This document shows, piece by piece, positions 16,926 to 25,637 of a DNA stretch of 64,000 nucleotides. The stretch is taken from positions 1 through 64,000 of the forward strand of contig JAYONB010000014.1 of assembly GCA_038121105.1 (NCBI GenBank), given 5' to 3'. Origin of the DNA: CALJDF01 sp038121105 (GTDB lineage: Bacteria; Pseudomonadota; Alphaproteobacteria; SHVP01). Within the stretch, counting starts at the first letter, position 1. Each line of letters begins with the position of its first letter. Under the pieces are notes generated by a model, which saw nothing but the letters and a program-made list of their open reading frames with translations, had not been told where the DNA came from and did not search any database. The position numbers and the translations under genes were made by a program.

Positions 16926-18493
16926 GCCGCGGTGCCCAGTTGTTCGCCCGCCATCATCAGACCCAGCTTGCGCTCGTCGGCTTCTTCCTGGGTGAGTTCG
17001 CCGACGATGTTGCCGTCGAACATGACGATGATGCGATCGGCGAGCGACATGATCTCGTCCAGTTCGACCGAGACCAGCAGAACGGCTTTGCCTTCGTCGC
17101 GCATTGCGATGAGGCGCTTATGGATGAACTCGATCGCCCCGATGTCGACCCCGCGGGTCGGTTGACCGACGAGCAGGAGGTCGGGGTGCTGATCCATCTC
17201 GCGCACCAGCACGATCTTTTGTTGGTTGCCGCCACTGAACGAGGAGGTGCGTAGCAGGGGATTGGACGGACGGACGTCGAAGCGGTCCATCTTTTCGGCG
17301 ACGTCCTCGACGATGGCCTTTTGTCGCATCAGGAATTTGCCGGTGTATTTGGGGTCGTGATGATGGCCGAGGATGGAGCTTTCGTTGGCCAGGAACGAGA
17401 CCACGAGGCCCATGCGCTGGCGGTCCTCGGGCACGTGGCCCAATCCCATTTGGCGCATTTCGCGGGCGTCGCGCATGCGCGTGGCATCGATCTCGGTGCC
17501 TTTGAAGCGAATGGTGCCGCTTTCGATCGGGCGAATGCCGGCCAAGGCTTCGAGCAGTTCGGATTGGCCGTTGCCGGACACCCCGGCGATGCCGAGAATT
17601 TCGCCCGCCCGGACATCGAAGCTGACGCCTTTGACGCGGCGCACGCCTTGACCGTCTTTGACCGAGACGTTGTCCAGGGCGAGCACTTCGGCGCCGGGGA
17701 TGGCGGGGGTTTTGTCGACCCGCAACAACACGGAGCGACCGACCATGAGTTCGGCCAATTGTTCGCGCGAGGTTTCAGCGGTTTTAACGTTGGCGACGAC
17801 GGCACCTTGGCGCATTACGGTGACGTTGTCGGTCAGCGCCATGATCTCGCGGAGCTTGTGCGTGATCAGGATGATGGTTTTGCCCTGGTCGCGCAGCGCG
17901 CGCAGGATGTCGAAGAGCTGGTCGACCTCCTGCGGCGTGAGCACGCCGGTGGGTTCGTCCAGAATTAGAATGTCGGCGCCGCGATAGAGCGCTTTGAGAA
18001 TTTCGACGCGTTGGCGCAAGCCGACCTGCAGCGATTCGATGGTCGCGTCGGGATCGACCTCGAGCGAATAGTCGCGTTCCAAGCGTTCGAGTTCGGCGCG
18101 CGCCTTTTCGAGGCTGGGGGCGAGAAGGCGGCCGCTTTCGGCGCCGAGGATCACGTTTTCCAGAACGGTGAACGGTTCCACCAACATGAAATGCTGGTGG
18201 ACCATGCCGATCCCGTGGCTGAGGGCGTTTTGCGGGCCGGTGATTTTGACCGGTTTGCCGCCCACGAGGATGTCGCCGGCGTCGGCTTGGTAATAGCCGT
18301 AGACGATGCTCATCAGCGTCGATTTGCCGGCGCCGTTCTCTCCGATGATTCCGTGGATGCTGCCTTTGGGCACGGCGAACGAAATGTGGTCGTTCGCATG
18401 GACGGGACCGAACCATTTGTCGATCCCGCTGAGTTCGAGGGCCGGCGGCGCGTCGGACGACGGCGCGGGCGGTGCCGTTTCCGAGGTGGTCAC
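16922..18493 (-). CDS. Nucleoside ABC transporter ATP-binding protein, double cassette
   Basis: A 523-residue ATPase with two fused nucleotide-binding domains, YufO/RbsA type. Cassette 1 has Walker A GENGAGKST near residue 53 and Walker B ILILDEPT near residue 175, with a degenerate signature (LQVGLRQR). Cassette 2 has a weakened Walker A (GVSGNGQSE near residue 303), a good signature (FSGGNQQK) and VGQPTRGVD where the catalytic Glu is Gln. That asymmetry is usual for this family. I place the start at GTG 18491-18493, which gives a short Pro/Ala-rich N-terminus before the first cassette. It follows bmpA after 62 bases and overlaps the first permease by four. Confidence 0.88.
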   Translation of the reverse strand: MTTSETAPPAPSSDAPPALELSGIDKWFGPVHANDHISFAVPKGSIHGIIGENGAGKSTLMSIVYGYYQADAGDILVGGKPVKITGPQNALSHGIGMVHQHFMLVEPFTVLENVILGAESGRLLAPSLEKARAELERLERDYSLEVDPDATIESLQVGLRQRVEILKALYRGADILILDEPTGVLTPQEVDQLFDILRALRDQGKTIILITHKLREIMALTDNVTVMRQGAVVANVKTAETSREQLAELMVGRSVLLRVDKTPAIPGAEVLALDNVSVKDGQGVRRVKGVSFDVRAGEILGIAGVSGNGQSELLEALAGIRPIESGTIRFKGTEIDATRMRDAREMRQMGLGHVPEDRQRMGLVVSFLANESSILGHHHDPKYTGKFLMRQKAIVEDVAEKMDRFDVRPSNPLLRTSSFSGGNQQKIVLVREMDQHPDLLLVGQPTRGVDIGAIEFIHKRLIAMRDEGKAVLLVSVELDEIMSLADRIIVMFDGNIVGELTQEEADERKLGLMMAGEQLGTAA

Positions 18494-18555
18494 GAGACGT
18501 ACCGTTGCATACGCCGACGCGTCGCTGGCCCTGAACCCGGTGGGCGGCTGTGGTC

Positions 18556-19542
18556 TTAGCTGCCCTGGTAGCCGTTCACTTTGATCTTGCCCGAGATGAT
18601 GTCTTTGCGGGCTTGCTCGATCTTGGCTTCCATATCCGACGTGATCAGGCTGCGGTTGTGCTCGTCCAACGCCCAACCGACGCCGTCTTCGGCAACGCCA
18701 AGCGACTGGATGCCGGCGGTGAACTTGCCGTCTTTGGCGTCTTGGAAGGCGCTTTCGACCGCGACATCGACGCGCTTGAGCATCGAGGTCAGCATCGAGC
18801 CGGGGTGCAGATAGTTTTGGTTGGAGTCGACGCCGATGGCGAGCTTGCCGTCGTCAACAGCGGCTTGATAGACGCCGACACCGGTGCCGCCGGCGGCGGC
18901 ATAGACGACATCGGCGCCACGACCGAATTGGCTGCGCGCCAGCTCGGCGCCCTTGCTGGGGTTGTTCCAGGCGGCCGGGGTGGTGCCGGTCATGTTTTGG
19001 AACACTTCGATGTTCGGGTTCACGTATTTGGCGCCTTCGGCATAACCCGCGGCGAAGTTGCGGATGAGCGGAATGTCCATGCCGCCGACGAATCCGACCT
19101 TGCCGGTCTTCGAGGCCAGCGCGGCGGCCATGCCGACGAGGAACGAGCCTTCGTGCTCTTTGAAGACGATCGAGCGCACGTTCGGCAAATCGACGACCGC
19201 GTCGATGATGGCGAAGTTGGTGTCGGGAAATTCTTTGGCGACTTTTTCGATGCCGGCTTGTTGCGCGAAGCCAATGCCGACGACGATGGTCGCACCGCGC
19301 CGCGCCATGTTGCGAATGGCTTGTTCGCGCTGAGCGGGGCTGGTGACTTCGAATTCGCGATACTTGATGCCGGAGGCTTTTTTGAAGCGCTCGGCACCGT
19401 CATATGCGGCTTGGTTGAACGATTTGTCGAACTTGCCGCCCATGTCGAAGACGATGGCGGGCGAAAAGTCTGCGGCGTTTGCCGAGGACACGGCGGCGGC
19501 CAAACCGACCGCAGCGAGCCCCGAAAGAATCAGGCGTTTCAT
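18556..19542 (-). CDS. BMP family periplasmic nucleoside-binding protein
   Basis: A 328-residue binding protein of the BMP/Med/PnrA family, which captures purine nucleosides. The first 23 residues form a signal peptide ending SSANA/AD; there is no lipobox Cys, so it is periplasmic, not a lipoprotein. Hallmarks: IVFDMGGKFDKSFNQAAYDG near residue 30, VGIGFAQQAG near residue 90, VGFVGGMDIPLI near residue 148 and AAAGGTGVGVYQA near residue 215. The ATG has GGGAGG at good distance. It opens the importer operon ending with cdd and punA; the 124 bases upstream, after the PhyH gene on the same strand, are the likely promoter region. Confidence 0.92.
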   Translation of the reverse strand: MKRLILSGLAAVGLAAAVSSANAADFSPAIVFDMGGKFDKSFNQAAYDGAERFKKASGIKYREFEVTSPAQREQAIRNMARRGATIVVGIGFAQQAGIEKVAKEFPDTNFAIIDAVVDLPNVRSIVFKEHEGSFLVGMAAALASKTGKVGFVGGMDIPLIRNFAAGYAEGAKYVNPNIEVFQNMTGTTPAAWNNPSKGAELARSQFGRGADVVYAAAGGTGVGVYQAAVDDGKLAIGVDSNQNYLHPGSMLTSMLKRVDVAVESAFQDAKDGKFTAGIQSLGVAEDGVGWALDEHNRSLITSDMEAKIEQARKDIISGKIKVNGYQGS

Positions 19543-19666
19543 GAAACTACCTCCCTAGGTGTGTGTTTCTTCGCGGCTAGCTTAACGGACGCATGCAGTC
19601 GCAGACAGCCTCTTTTCGGAGTTATCCACACCGATGGAAGTCGCTGTTTACCTAGGGGAAAGCGGC

Positions 19667-20506
19667 CTAGTTGAAGCCGCGCAACGGCATGTCGGGCGCG
19701 CGTTGCAGCCAGTTGGTGGCGGGGTAGGGCAAGCTGCCGTCGACGATGTGCAAGGTGTAGGCGTGACGCGAACGGTCGGAACGATTGGGCGCGCTGCCAT
19801 GGGGGAGGTTGCCGCCGAAAGCGACAAGCGTGCCTTTGGGCACTTCCAGGGGTACGAATTTATCGGCCGGCCAGGGCGTGTCGTCGAAGACTTGATAACG
19901 CACGGTGTCGTCGGGATTGCGCAAAAGGCGCGTGCGCACGGCTTCGTGATGCCCGCCGGGCCAGGCCCACAGGCAACCGTTTTCGATCGTGGCATCTTCG
20001 AGCGCCCACCATAGGCCGATGACGCTAGAGGGTTCGGTGTAGAGATAGGTCGCGTCCTGATGATAGGTGACCTCGCCGCCGATGCGCGGTTGCTTGAAGA
20101 TGTACATGCTTTGCAGTGCGCGCGGATCGTCGATCGGGAGGGACGCAACGAGGTCGCAGACGTTGTCGGCGCGGGAGAAGCCATCGAACACGTCGTCGAG
20201 ATCGTGCATGGCGTGGCCGATCTTGTTGATCGACAGCGCGAGATCTTGTTTGAGGTTGCCCTTTTCGTCGAACGCTTCTTCTTCGAAGAAGCAGCGGATC
20301 TTGTCGCCCGAGGAGAGAAAGTATTCGTCTTTGTTGAGCGAACCGTCGTGGGCGAGGAACACCGAGATTTCCTCGGGCGTGAAGGCGTCGACGATATCGA
20401 GGGCGCGCGCGGCCAGACGATCGCAGGCTTTGGGATCGGTGAACCCTTCGAGGACGATATAGCCGTCGCGGGCGAAGGCGGCCTGTTGGTCTGTCGAAAG
20501 GCTCAT
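19667..20506 (-). CDS. Phytanoyl-CoA dioxygenase (PhyH) family protein
   Basis: A 279-residue iron(II)/2-oxoglutarate oxygenase of the PhyH family, similar in layout to PHYHD1. The iron facial triad is visible: HQD in EVTYHQDATYLY near residue 157 and the distal His in NLPHGSAPNRSDRSRHAYTLH near residue 240, with the Arg that holds 2-oxoglutarate in that same block. It has no signal peptide. The ATG at 20504-20506 overlaps the amn stop (ATGA), so it is translationally coupled to AMP nucleosidase, an unusual partner. The substrate is unknown; a nucleoside, nucleobase or derived compound is a fair guess from context only. Confidence 0.82.
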   Translation of the reverse strand: MSLSTDQQAAFARDGYIVLEGFTDPKACDRLAARALDIVDAFTPEEISVFLAHDGSLNKDEYFLSSGDKIRCFFEEEAFDEKGNLKQDLALSINKIGHAMHDLDDVFDGFSRADNVCDLVASLPIDDPRALQSMYIFKQPRIGGEVTYHQDATYLYTEPSSVIGLWWALEDATIENGCLWAWPGGHHEAVRTRLLRNPDDTVRYQVFDDTPWPADKFVPLEVPKGTLVAFGGNLPHGSAPNRSDRSRHAYTLHIVDGSLPYPATNWLQRAPDMPLRGFN

Positions 20507-22011
20507 CGGAAGGCGGGCTCGTCGAAGCTGCGCAGTTTGCGCGAGTGGAGTTGGTAGACGCCGCCGTCGCGCAAGATACGCACGGCCTCAAGGCCGATTT
20601 GCAAATGCTGGCTGATGCGTTCGCGGTAGACGACGTTGGCCATGCCGCGCAGTTTGATCTCGCCGTGAATAGGTTTGTCGGAGACGACCAGCAAGGTGCC
20701 GTAGGGCACCCGAAAGCGGAATCCATTGCCGGCGATGGTGGCGGACTCCATATCGACGGCGATGGCGCGGGCCTGGCTGAGGCGGCGGAACAATTCGTCG
20801 AAGCGCAGTTCCCAGTTGCGGTTGTCGGTGGTGGCGACGGTGCCGGTCCGCATGCTGGTTTTGAGCGCCTTGCCCTCGAGACCGGTGACCGAGGAGACCG
20901 CTTGTTGCAGCGCGACCTGAACCTCGGCGATCGGCGGGACGGGGACCCATTCGGGAAGGTCTTGATCCAGTACATGGTCTTCGCGGACGTAGGCGTGGGC
21001 GAGGACGTAGTCGCCCAGCCGTTGCGTGCGCCGCAGGCCGGCGCAATGGCCCAGCATCAGCCAGGCATGGGGGCGCAGCACGGCGACATGATCGGTGATG
21101 GTCTTCGCGTTGCTGGGACCGACGCCGATGTTGATGAGCGTGATGCCTTGCCGGTCGGGTCGGGTGAGATGATAGGCGGGCATCTGGGGCAGGCCCTTGA
21201 GCGGCGTGCCGCTGGCGGGTCGGTCGGTCAGACGGGGATTGGGCGTGATGACGTCGCCCGGTTCGACCAGGAGTTCGTAGTCGCTGCCTTCGCCGACTTC
21301 TTTCTTGGCGTATTCGACGAATTCGTCGACGTAGCGTTGATAGTTGGTGAAAAAGACGAAGCGCTGGAAATGGTTGGCTTCGGTTGCGGTGTAGTGCGCC
21401 AGGCGGTGCAGCGAGAAATCGACCCGCTCGGCGGTGAACAATGCCAGCGGAAACGGGTTGCCCGGTTGCGTGGTGTGGGTGTTGTTGGCGATCGCATCGT
21501 CGATGCGCGCGAGGTCGGGCAGCAAGAAATAGCGCTGCAGCGCATGGATCTGCGAGCGCGCGACCCCGGCGGTGGCTTCTTCGACGGCGAAGGGCAGGGG
21601 GATGCGGCGGTCGCTGAGGCCGACCAGGACGCTTTTCCCGTGGTTCGAAATCAGATGGCCGATTTGCGATTCGTAATAATCGCCGAACAGATCCGGGCGC
21701 GTGGCGGTTGTGCCGTAGTCGCCGGGATCGAACAACGCGCCGAACGACAGCCGCGCGTTGGTCTGCATGTCGTCGGGCCCGATGGTGATCCCGACGTAGG
21801 GGTAGCAGGCTTGGGCAAGCGCCGCCTCGTCGGGAGCTTCGCCGTCTAACGCGCGGGCGAATTCGTGGGTGATGATACCGAGGCTGCGTTGATAGATCTC
21901 GGCAATGCGTCGGGCGGCGTCGGTGGCGTTATCGAAGGCTTCAAGTTCGCTTACGCCGCCATGGCCGACAGCCGAGACCGCCGGGTCGCCGAAATTCTTG
22001 ATCTCATTCAT
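20503..22011 (-). CDS. amn: AMP nucleosidase
   Basis: A 502-residue enzyme that hydrolyses AMP to adenine and ribose-5-phosphate. The N-terminal regulatory domain (about 20-190) and the C-terminal nucleoside-phosphorylase-type domain (about 260-480) are both present. Seen: NIGVGPSNAKTITDHVAVLRPHAWLMLGHCAGLR near 298-330, and AVDMESATIAGNGFRFRVPYGTLLVVSDKPIHGE near 420-455 with the base-binding Met-Glu and the catalytic Asp. The length is near the E. coli enzyme. It is divergent from the isochorismatase-like gene, 48 bases away. It would adjust the adenylate pool or salvage adenine. Confidence 0.93.
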   Translation of the reverse strand: MNEIKNFGDPAVSAVGHGGVSELEAFDNATDAARRIAEIYQRSLGIITHEFARALDGEAPDEAALAQACYPYVGITIGPDDMQTNARLSFGALFDPGDYGTTATRPDLFGDYYESQIGHLISNHGKSVLVGLSDRRIPLPFAVEEATAGVARSQIHALQRYFLLPDLARIDDAIANNTHTTQPGNPFPLALFTAERVDFSLHRLAHYTATEANHFQRFVFFTNYQRYVDEFVEYAKKEVGEGSDYELLVEPGDVITPNPRLTDRPASGTPLKGLPQMPAYHLTRPDRQGITLINIGVGPSNAKTITDHVAVLRPHAWLMLGHCAGLRRTQRLGDYVLAHAYVREDHVLDQDLPEWVPVPPIAEVQVALQQAVSSVTGLEGKALKTSMRTGTVATTDNRNWELRFDELFRRLSQARAIAVDMESATIAGNGFRFRVPYGTLLVVSDKPIHGEIKLRGMANVVYRERISQHLQIGLEAVRILRDGGVYQLHSRKLRSFDEPAFR

Positions 22012-22059
22012 GGCGAGTATTCTAGGCTAAAGTGCGGGCCGGGATAGGAGGAATGGCCG

Positions 22060-22800
22060 ATGGCTGAGCGGATCTGGGATCAATTTCTGACCGAGCGCGA
22101 TCGCGCGGTGTTCGAGGCTTCGGGCTACGGCACCCGGGCGGGCTTCGGCGAACGCCCGGCGCTATTGGTGATCGACGTGAATTACAATTTCGTGGGCGAC
22201 AAGGTCGAACCGATCTTGGAGTCGATCAAGCGCTGGCCCAATTCTTGTGGCGAGGACGGCTGGGCCGCGGTGCCGCGCATCCGCGGCTTGATCGATTCCG
22301 CGCGAAAGAACGGCGTGCCGGTGATCTATACGACCGGCGACGTGCGCGCCGATCGTTGGGACCGCGGCAGTTGGGCGTGGAAGAACTCGCGCACCAGCAA
22401 GAAAGGCCCGGCGCCGACGACGACCAACCTCGATCCCAACGGAATCCTGCCCGAGATTGCGCCCGAACCGCAGGACATTGTTATCAAGAAGCTGAAGCCG
22501 AGCGGTTTTTATGGGACGAACCTGGAATCGTTCCTGACGTTGCTGAAAGCGGACTCGGTGGTTTTGGTTGGCACCACGACGTCGGGCTGCGTGCGGGCGA
22601 CCGCGCTTGATGCCTTTAGCGCCAACTATCGGGTGACGATTGCCGAAGACGGCTGCTTCGATCGCTCGCAAGCCAGTCACGCGATCAACCTGTGCGATTT
22701 GAACGCGAAATATGCCGACGTGGTGGCCGCCGACGAGATCGCGGCCTATTTCGATGGGCTGCCCGAGGGGTTGTTCGATCTGCCGACCGGCGAGGGGTAG
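22060..22800 (+). CDS. Isochorismatase-fold cysteine hydrolase
   Basis: A 246-residue member of the isochorismatase-like superfamily, nearer to N-carbamoylsarcosine amidase and related amidohydrolases than to true isochorismatase. The triad is visible: Asp in LLVIDVNYNFVG near residue 39, Lys in KKLKPSGFYGTNL near residue 146, and Cys in VGTTTSGCVRATALDA near residue 177. An N-terminal extension of about 25 residues matches the carbamoylsarcosine type. The ATG at 22060 is preceded by GGAGGA; an earlier ATG at 22053 is followed at once by a stop. The 3' end abuts the opposing HtrA-like gene with no gap. An amidase role in purine or ureide breakdown would fit but is inference. Confidence 0.82.
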   Translation: MAERIWDQFLTERDRAVFEASGYGTRAGFGERPALLVIDVNYNFVGDKVEPILESIKRWPNSCGEDGWAAVPRIRGLIDSARKNGVPVIYTTGDVRADRWDRGSWAWKNSRTSKKGPAPTTTNLDPNGILPEIAPEPQDIVIKKLKPSGFYGTNLESFLTLLKADSVVLVGTTTSGCVRATALDAFSANYRVTIAEDGCFDRSQASHAINLCDLNAKYADVVAADEIAAYFDGLPEGLFDLPTGEG

Positions 22801-23817
22801 CTAGAGCGAATCGCCGTCGAGTTTTAGGAAGTCGTAGCGGCTGCCGGATTTGACGACGATGTCGAGGGCTTGGCCGTCGCGCAGGACTTTGACCGGCACC
22901 TCGGCACCGGCGCCGCCGAGGGACCACATGGTGCGGTAGAACTCTTCTTGGTTGCGTACCCGGGTCTCGCCGATGCCGATGATCATATCGCCGGGCTTGA
23001 GGCCGGCTTGCGCGGCGGGGCCGTTGCGCCACATCGAGGTAATGACGACGACGTTGCGTAGTTCCTGACTGAAGATGCCGAGCCAGGGGCGGTCGCTGCC
23101 GGCGCCGCGCCCGTCGGTGAGCATGTCGGCCAACACGGGTTTCAGGAGATCGACCGGGACGAACATGTTGCCGGGCAAGTTGGTGTTGCCCGAGCGCGCA
23201 TCGCGCACGAACAACGAACCGACGCCCATCAATTCGCCGCGGTCGGAAATCAGCGCCGCACCGCCCCAATCTTCGTGCGGCGGCGAGGTAAAGATCGCCT
23301 CGTCGACAATGTATTCCCAGAAGCCGGTGAAGACGCGGCGTTCGACCACGATGGCGCCGACCACGTGTTCGGCGCCGCCGCTGCCGACGACGAGGACGCG
23401 GTCGCGTTCGACCAAATCGGCCGAGGAGCCGATCTTGATCGGTTTGACCCCCAGGGGTTCGAGCGCGCGGACCAGGCCGAAGCCGGTGTCGTAGTCGTAA
23501 GCGACGAATTGCGCGCCGACGGTGCGGCCGTCGTTGGTGCGCAGTTCGATCGTATTCGCTTCGAGAATCAGATAGCCAATGGTGAGGATTAGGCCTTGGT
23601 CGTCGATGACGATGCCATGGCCCGACCGGCGGGTGCCGAGACCTTGTGCGGTGGCCGCGCTGCGGGGGATTTCGGCGTCAAGCCGTACGACCGCATCGAG
23701 GATGTCGGCGCTGGAGCCTTGCGCGGCGGCGCCTGTCGGCGTGCCGACTGCGAAAGCCAACGCCACAGCGGCGAGAGCAAGCCAAGCAGACAGAAACGGC
23801 GGGACCTTCGGCAGCAT
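22801..23817 (-). CDS. HtrA/DegP-like exported protein with lost catalytic triad, plus PDZ
   Basis: A 338-residue periplasmic protein with a signal peptide (about 1-33), a trypsin-like S1C domain (about 38-225) and one PDZ domain (about 240-325; LGIFSQELRNVVVITSM, AGLKPGDMIIGIGETRV). The fold markers of HtrA are there (SGHGIVIDDQGLILT, VGSGG, GELMGVGSLF), yet the triad is not: the His position of TNNHVV is Tyr82 in LTIGYLI, the Ser position of GNSGG is Trp184 in EDWGG, and the Asp of DLAVLK is replaced at 112-113. It should not be a serine protease; a binding or sensing role is inferred. The ATG at 23817 gives a clean signal peptide; an upstream ATG at 23859 adds 14 residues. Confidence 0.8.
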   Translation of the reverse strand: MLPKVPPFLSAWLALAAVALAFAVGTPTGAAAQGSSADILDAVVRLDAEIPRSAATAQGLGTRRSGHGIVIDDQGLILTIGYLILEANTIELRTNDGRTVGAQFVAYDYDTGFGLVRALEPLGVKPIKIGSSADLVERDRVLVVGSGGAEHVVGAIVVERRVFTGFWEYIVDEAIFTSPPHEDWGGAALISDRGELMGVGSLFVRDARSGNTNLPGNMFVPVDLLKPVLADMLTDGRGAGSDRPWLGIFSQELRNVVVITSMWRNGPAAQAGLKPGDMIIGIGETRVRNQEEFYRTMWSLGGAGAEVPVKVLRDGQALDIVVKSGSRYDFLKLDGDSL

Positions 23818-23936
23818 CGCGACCTCTCGAATGCGGGTCCCCATCCTAAGACGAGGCATGCCGGTTGCGCCATCACGACGTCGACACGGACCACAAGTTG
23901 TTGTGATACCCTGGGCCGATACAGTTCGTATAAACG

Positions 23937-25628
23937 ATGGGGGAGGCGATGGCCGCGAAAATCAAACGCCGCTTTGTTTCAGTGGGCAACCGGGCCGTTC
24001 ATTATCGGCGCGCGGGCAGCGGGCCGCCCGTTGTCTTGATCCATGCTTCGCCGGCATCCTCGCGGGCCGTGATCCCGGTGATGGATGCGCTGTCAGGGCG
24101 GCACACCGTTTTCGCTTTCGATTCGCCTGGGTTCGGCGAGACCGATCCGCTGACTGCCAAAGAGGTCAACGTACAGAAGATGGCGGCGGCCTATGCCGCG
24201 GCGCTGGATGCGATGAAGATGCCGCGGTGCGCGCTGTACGGCACGCATACCGGGGCGTGCATCGCGCTGGAATTGGCGGTGAAGTTCCCGAAAAAATTCA
24301 CGGGTGTTGTGCTGGACGGGGTGCCGATCTTCGGCCCCGACGAAACCCGCGACATATTGAAGAACTATTTGCCGCCGTTCCGCCCGTTGTGGAACGGCAG
24401 TCATCTGCCGGGGCACTGGTCGCGGATGCGCGATCAGGTGTTGTGGTTCCCCTGGTACAAGCGCAATGCGGCGGCGCGCAGCGATCGCGCGTTTTCCACG
24501 CCCGACATGTTGCATGCGTCGATCATGGATTTCTTCCGGTCCGGCGACGCCTATCGCAAGGGTTACGGCGCGGCGTTTACCTACAACGTGCGGGCGGCGG
24601 CGCGGGCGTTGAACATTCCGGCGACCTATATGGCGCGGGACGACGACATGCTCTATCCGCATCTCGATTTGTTGCCGAAGCTGCCGCGCAACCAGGTGAT
24701 CGAGCGGCATAGCCGGCATGGCTACGTCAAAGCCCAGGCGGCGGCGATCAAACGCTACGTGCGCGCGGCCAAGGCGCCGCCCGACCCGGACCTCGTACCG
24801 ATCAAAGGGCGGATCAACCGGCGCTATATCGATTTGCCGAGCGGGCAGGTGTTGGTGCGCTCGACCGGGGAGGTGCAAAAGGGCCGCCCGCTGTTCTTGA
24901 TTCACGACGGGCGGTGGTCGTCGCAGATGTTTGCGCCGTTGATGACCGCGCTCGGGAAGAAGCGCCCGGTCTATGCGCTGGACCTGCCCGGCAACGGCGA
25001 TTCGGATGCCCCGGCCAAGGCGCGGCCGGGCGTGGCGGACTTCGCCCATGATGCCGCCGCGGTGGCGGCCCGACTGGGCTTGCGGTCCTACGATTTGTAC
25101 GGGCGGCACAGCGGGGCCTCGGTCGCGACGGCGTTGGCGGCGCGCTACCCCGCGCGGGTGAAAAAACTCGTGCTCGACGGCGTGATCATGTTCTCGGTCG
25201 CCGAACGCAAACGCTTGGCGGCCAACTACACGCCGCCGATCAACGTGACGTGGGATGGGGCGTATTTGTTTACGACGTGGTTGATGTTGCGCGACGAACT
25301 GGTGTTTTGGCCCTGGTATGCGCGCGACGACAAACATGCCCGGGCGATCGACGCTAACTTCAATGCATCGTGGCTGCACGATCGCGTGGTCGAGGTGCTG
25401 AAAAGCAAAGACACCTATCATCTGCTGACCCAGGCCGCGTTGAAGCACGACGTGACGACGACGCTGAAAAAGCTGAAAAGCCCAACCTTGGTGGTGGGCG
25501 AGGAGGCCGATCCGCTGGGGCGCTATACCGCCAAGGCAGCCCGGCTGGTGCCCGATAGCAGCCATACGATGGTGCCGGGCGGCGAGGCGGCCCGCGCCGC
25601 GGTGGTGACGAAGTTTTTGGACTACTAG
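23937..25628 (+). CDS. Tandem alpha/beta-hydrolase-fold protein with His in both nucleophile elbows
   Basis: A 563-residue protein made of two homologous alpha/beta-hydrolase domains (about 10-280 and 295-563). The copies align through GTHTGACIALELAVKFP versus GRHSGASVATALAARYP and through NYLPPFRPLWNG versus NYTPPINVTWDG. In both the GxSxG nucleophile Ser is His (His104 and His391). Acid and His candidates remain: Asp in ARDDD and His in RHGYVK in copy 1, Asp in EEADPLG and SSHTM in copy 2. No signal peptide. Start is ATG 23937 or 23949; a GGGAGG just before the second makes this uncertain. A TauD-type oxygenase follows after nine bases, so the two are likely co-transcribed. Function unknown. 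Confidence 0.8.
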   Translation: MGEAMAAKIKRRFVSVGNRAVHYRRAGSGPPVVLIHASPASSRAVIPVMDALSGRHTVFAFDSPGFGETDPLTAKEVNVQKMAAAYAAALDAMKMPRCALYGTHTGACIALELAVKFPKKFTGVVLDGVPIFGPDETRDILKNYLPPFRPLWNGSHLPGHWSRMRDQVLWFPWYKRNAAARSDRAFSTPDMLHASIMDFFRSGDAYRKGYGAAFTYNVRAAARALNIPATYMARDDDMLYPHLDLLPKLPRNQVIERHSRHGYVKAQAAAIKRYVRAAKAPPDPDLVPIKGRINRRYIDLPSGQVLVRSTGEVQKGRPLFLIHDGRWSSQMFAPLMTALGKKRPVYALDLPGNGDSDAPAKARPGVADFAHDAAAVAARLGLRSYDLYGRHSGASVATALAARYPARVKKLVLDGVIMFSVAERKRLAANYTPPINVTWDGAYLFTTWLMLRDELVFWPWYARDDKHARAIDANFNASWLHDRVVEVLKSKDTYHLLTQAALKHDVTTTLKKLKSPTLVVGEEADPLGRYTAKAARLVPDSSHTMVPGGEAARAAVVTKFLDY

Positions 25629-25637
25629 GTGGGCGGG

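Noticed and set aside
18550..19674. 374-residue frame antisense to bmpA
   Set aside because: Shadow frame; the opposite strand has a signal peptide and all BMP family motifs.
22801..23859. Active DegP/HtrA protease
   Set aside because: None of the three catalytic residues is present at its aligned position.
24093..25565. 490-residue frame antisense to the tandem hydrolase
   Set aside because: Arg/His-rich shadow of a well-supported gene on the other strand, with no ribosome binding site.
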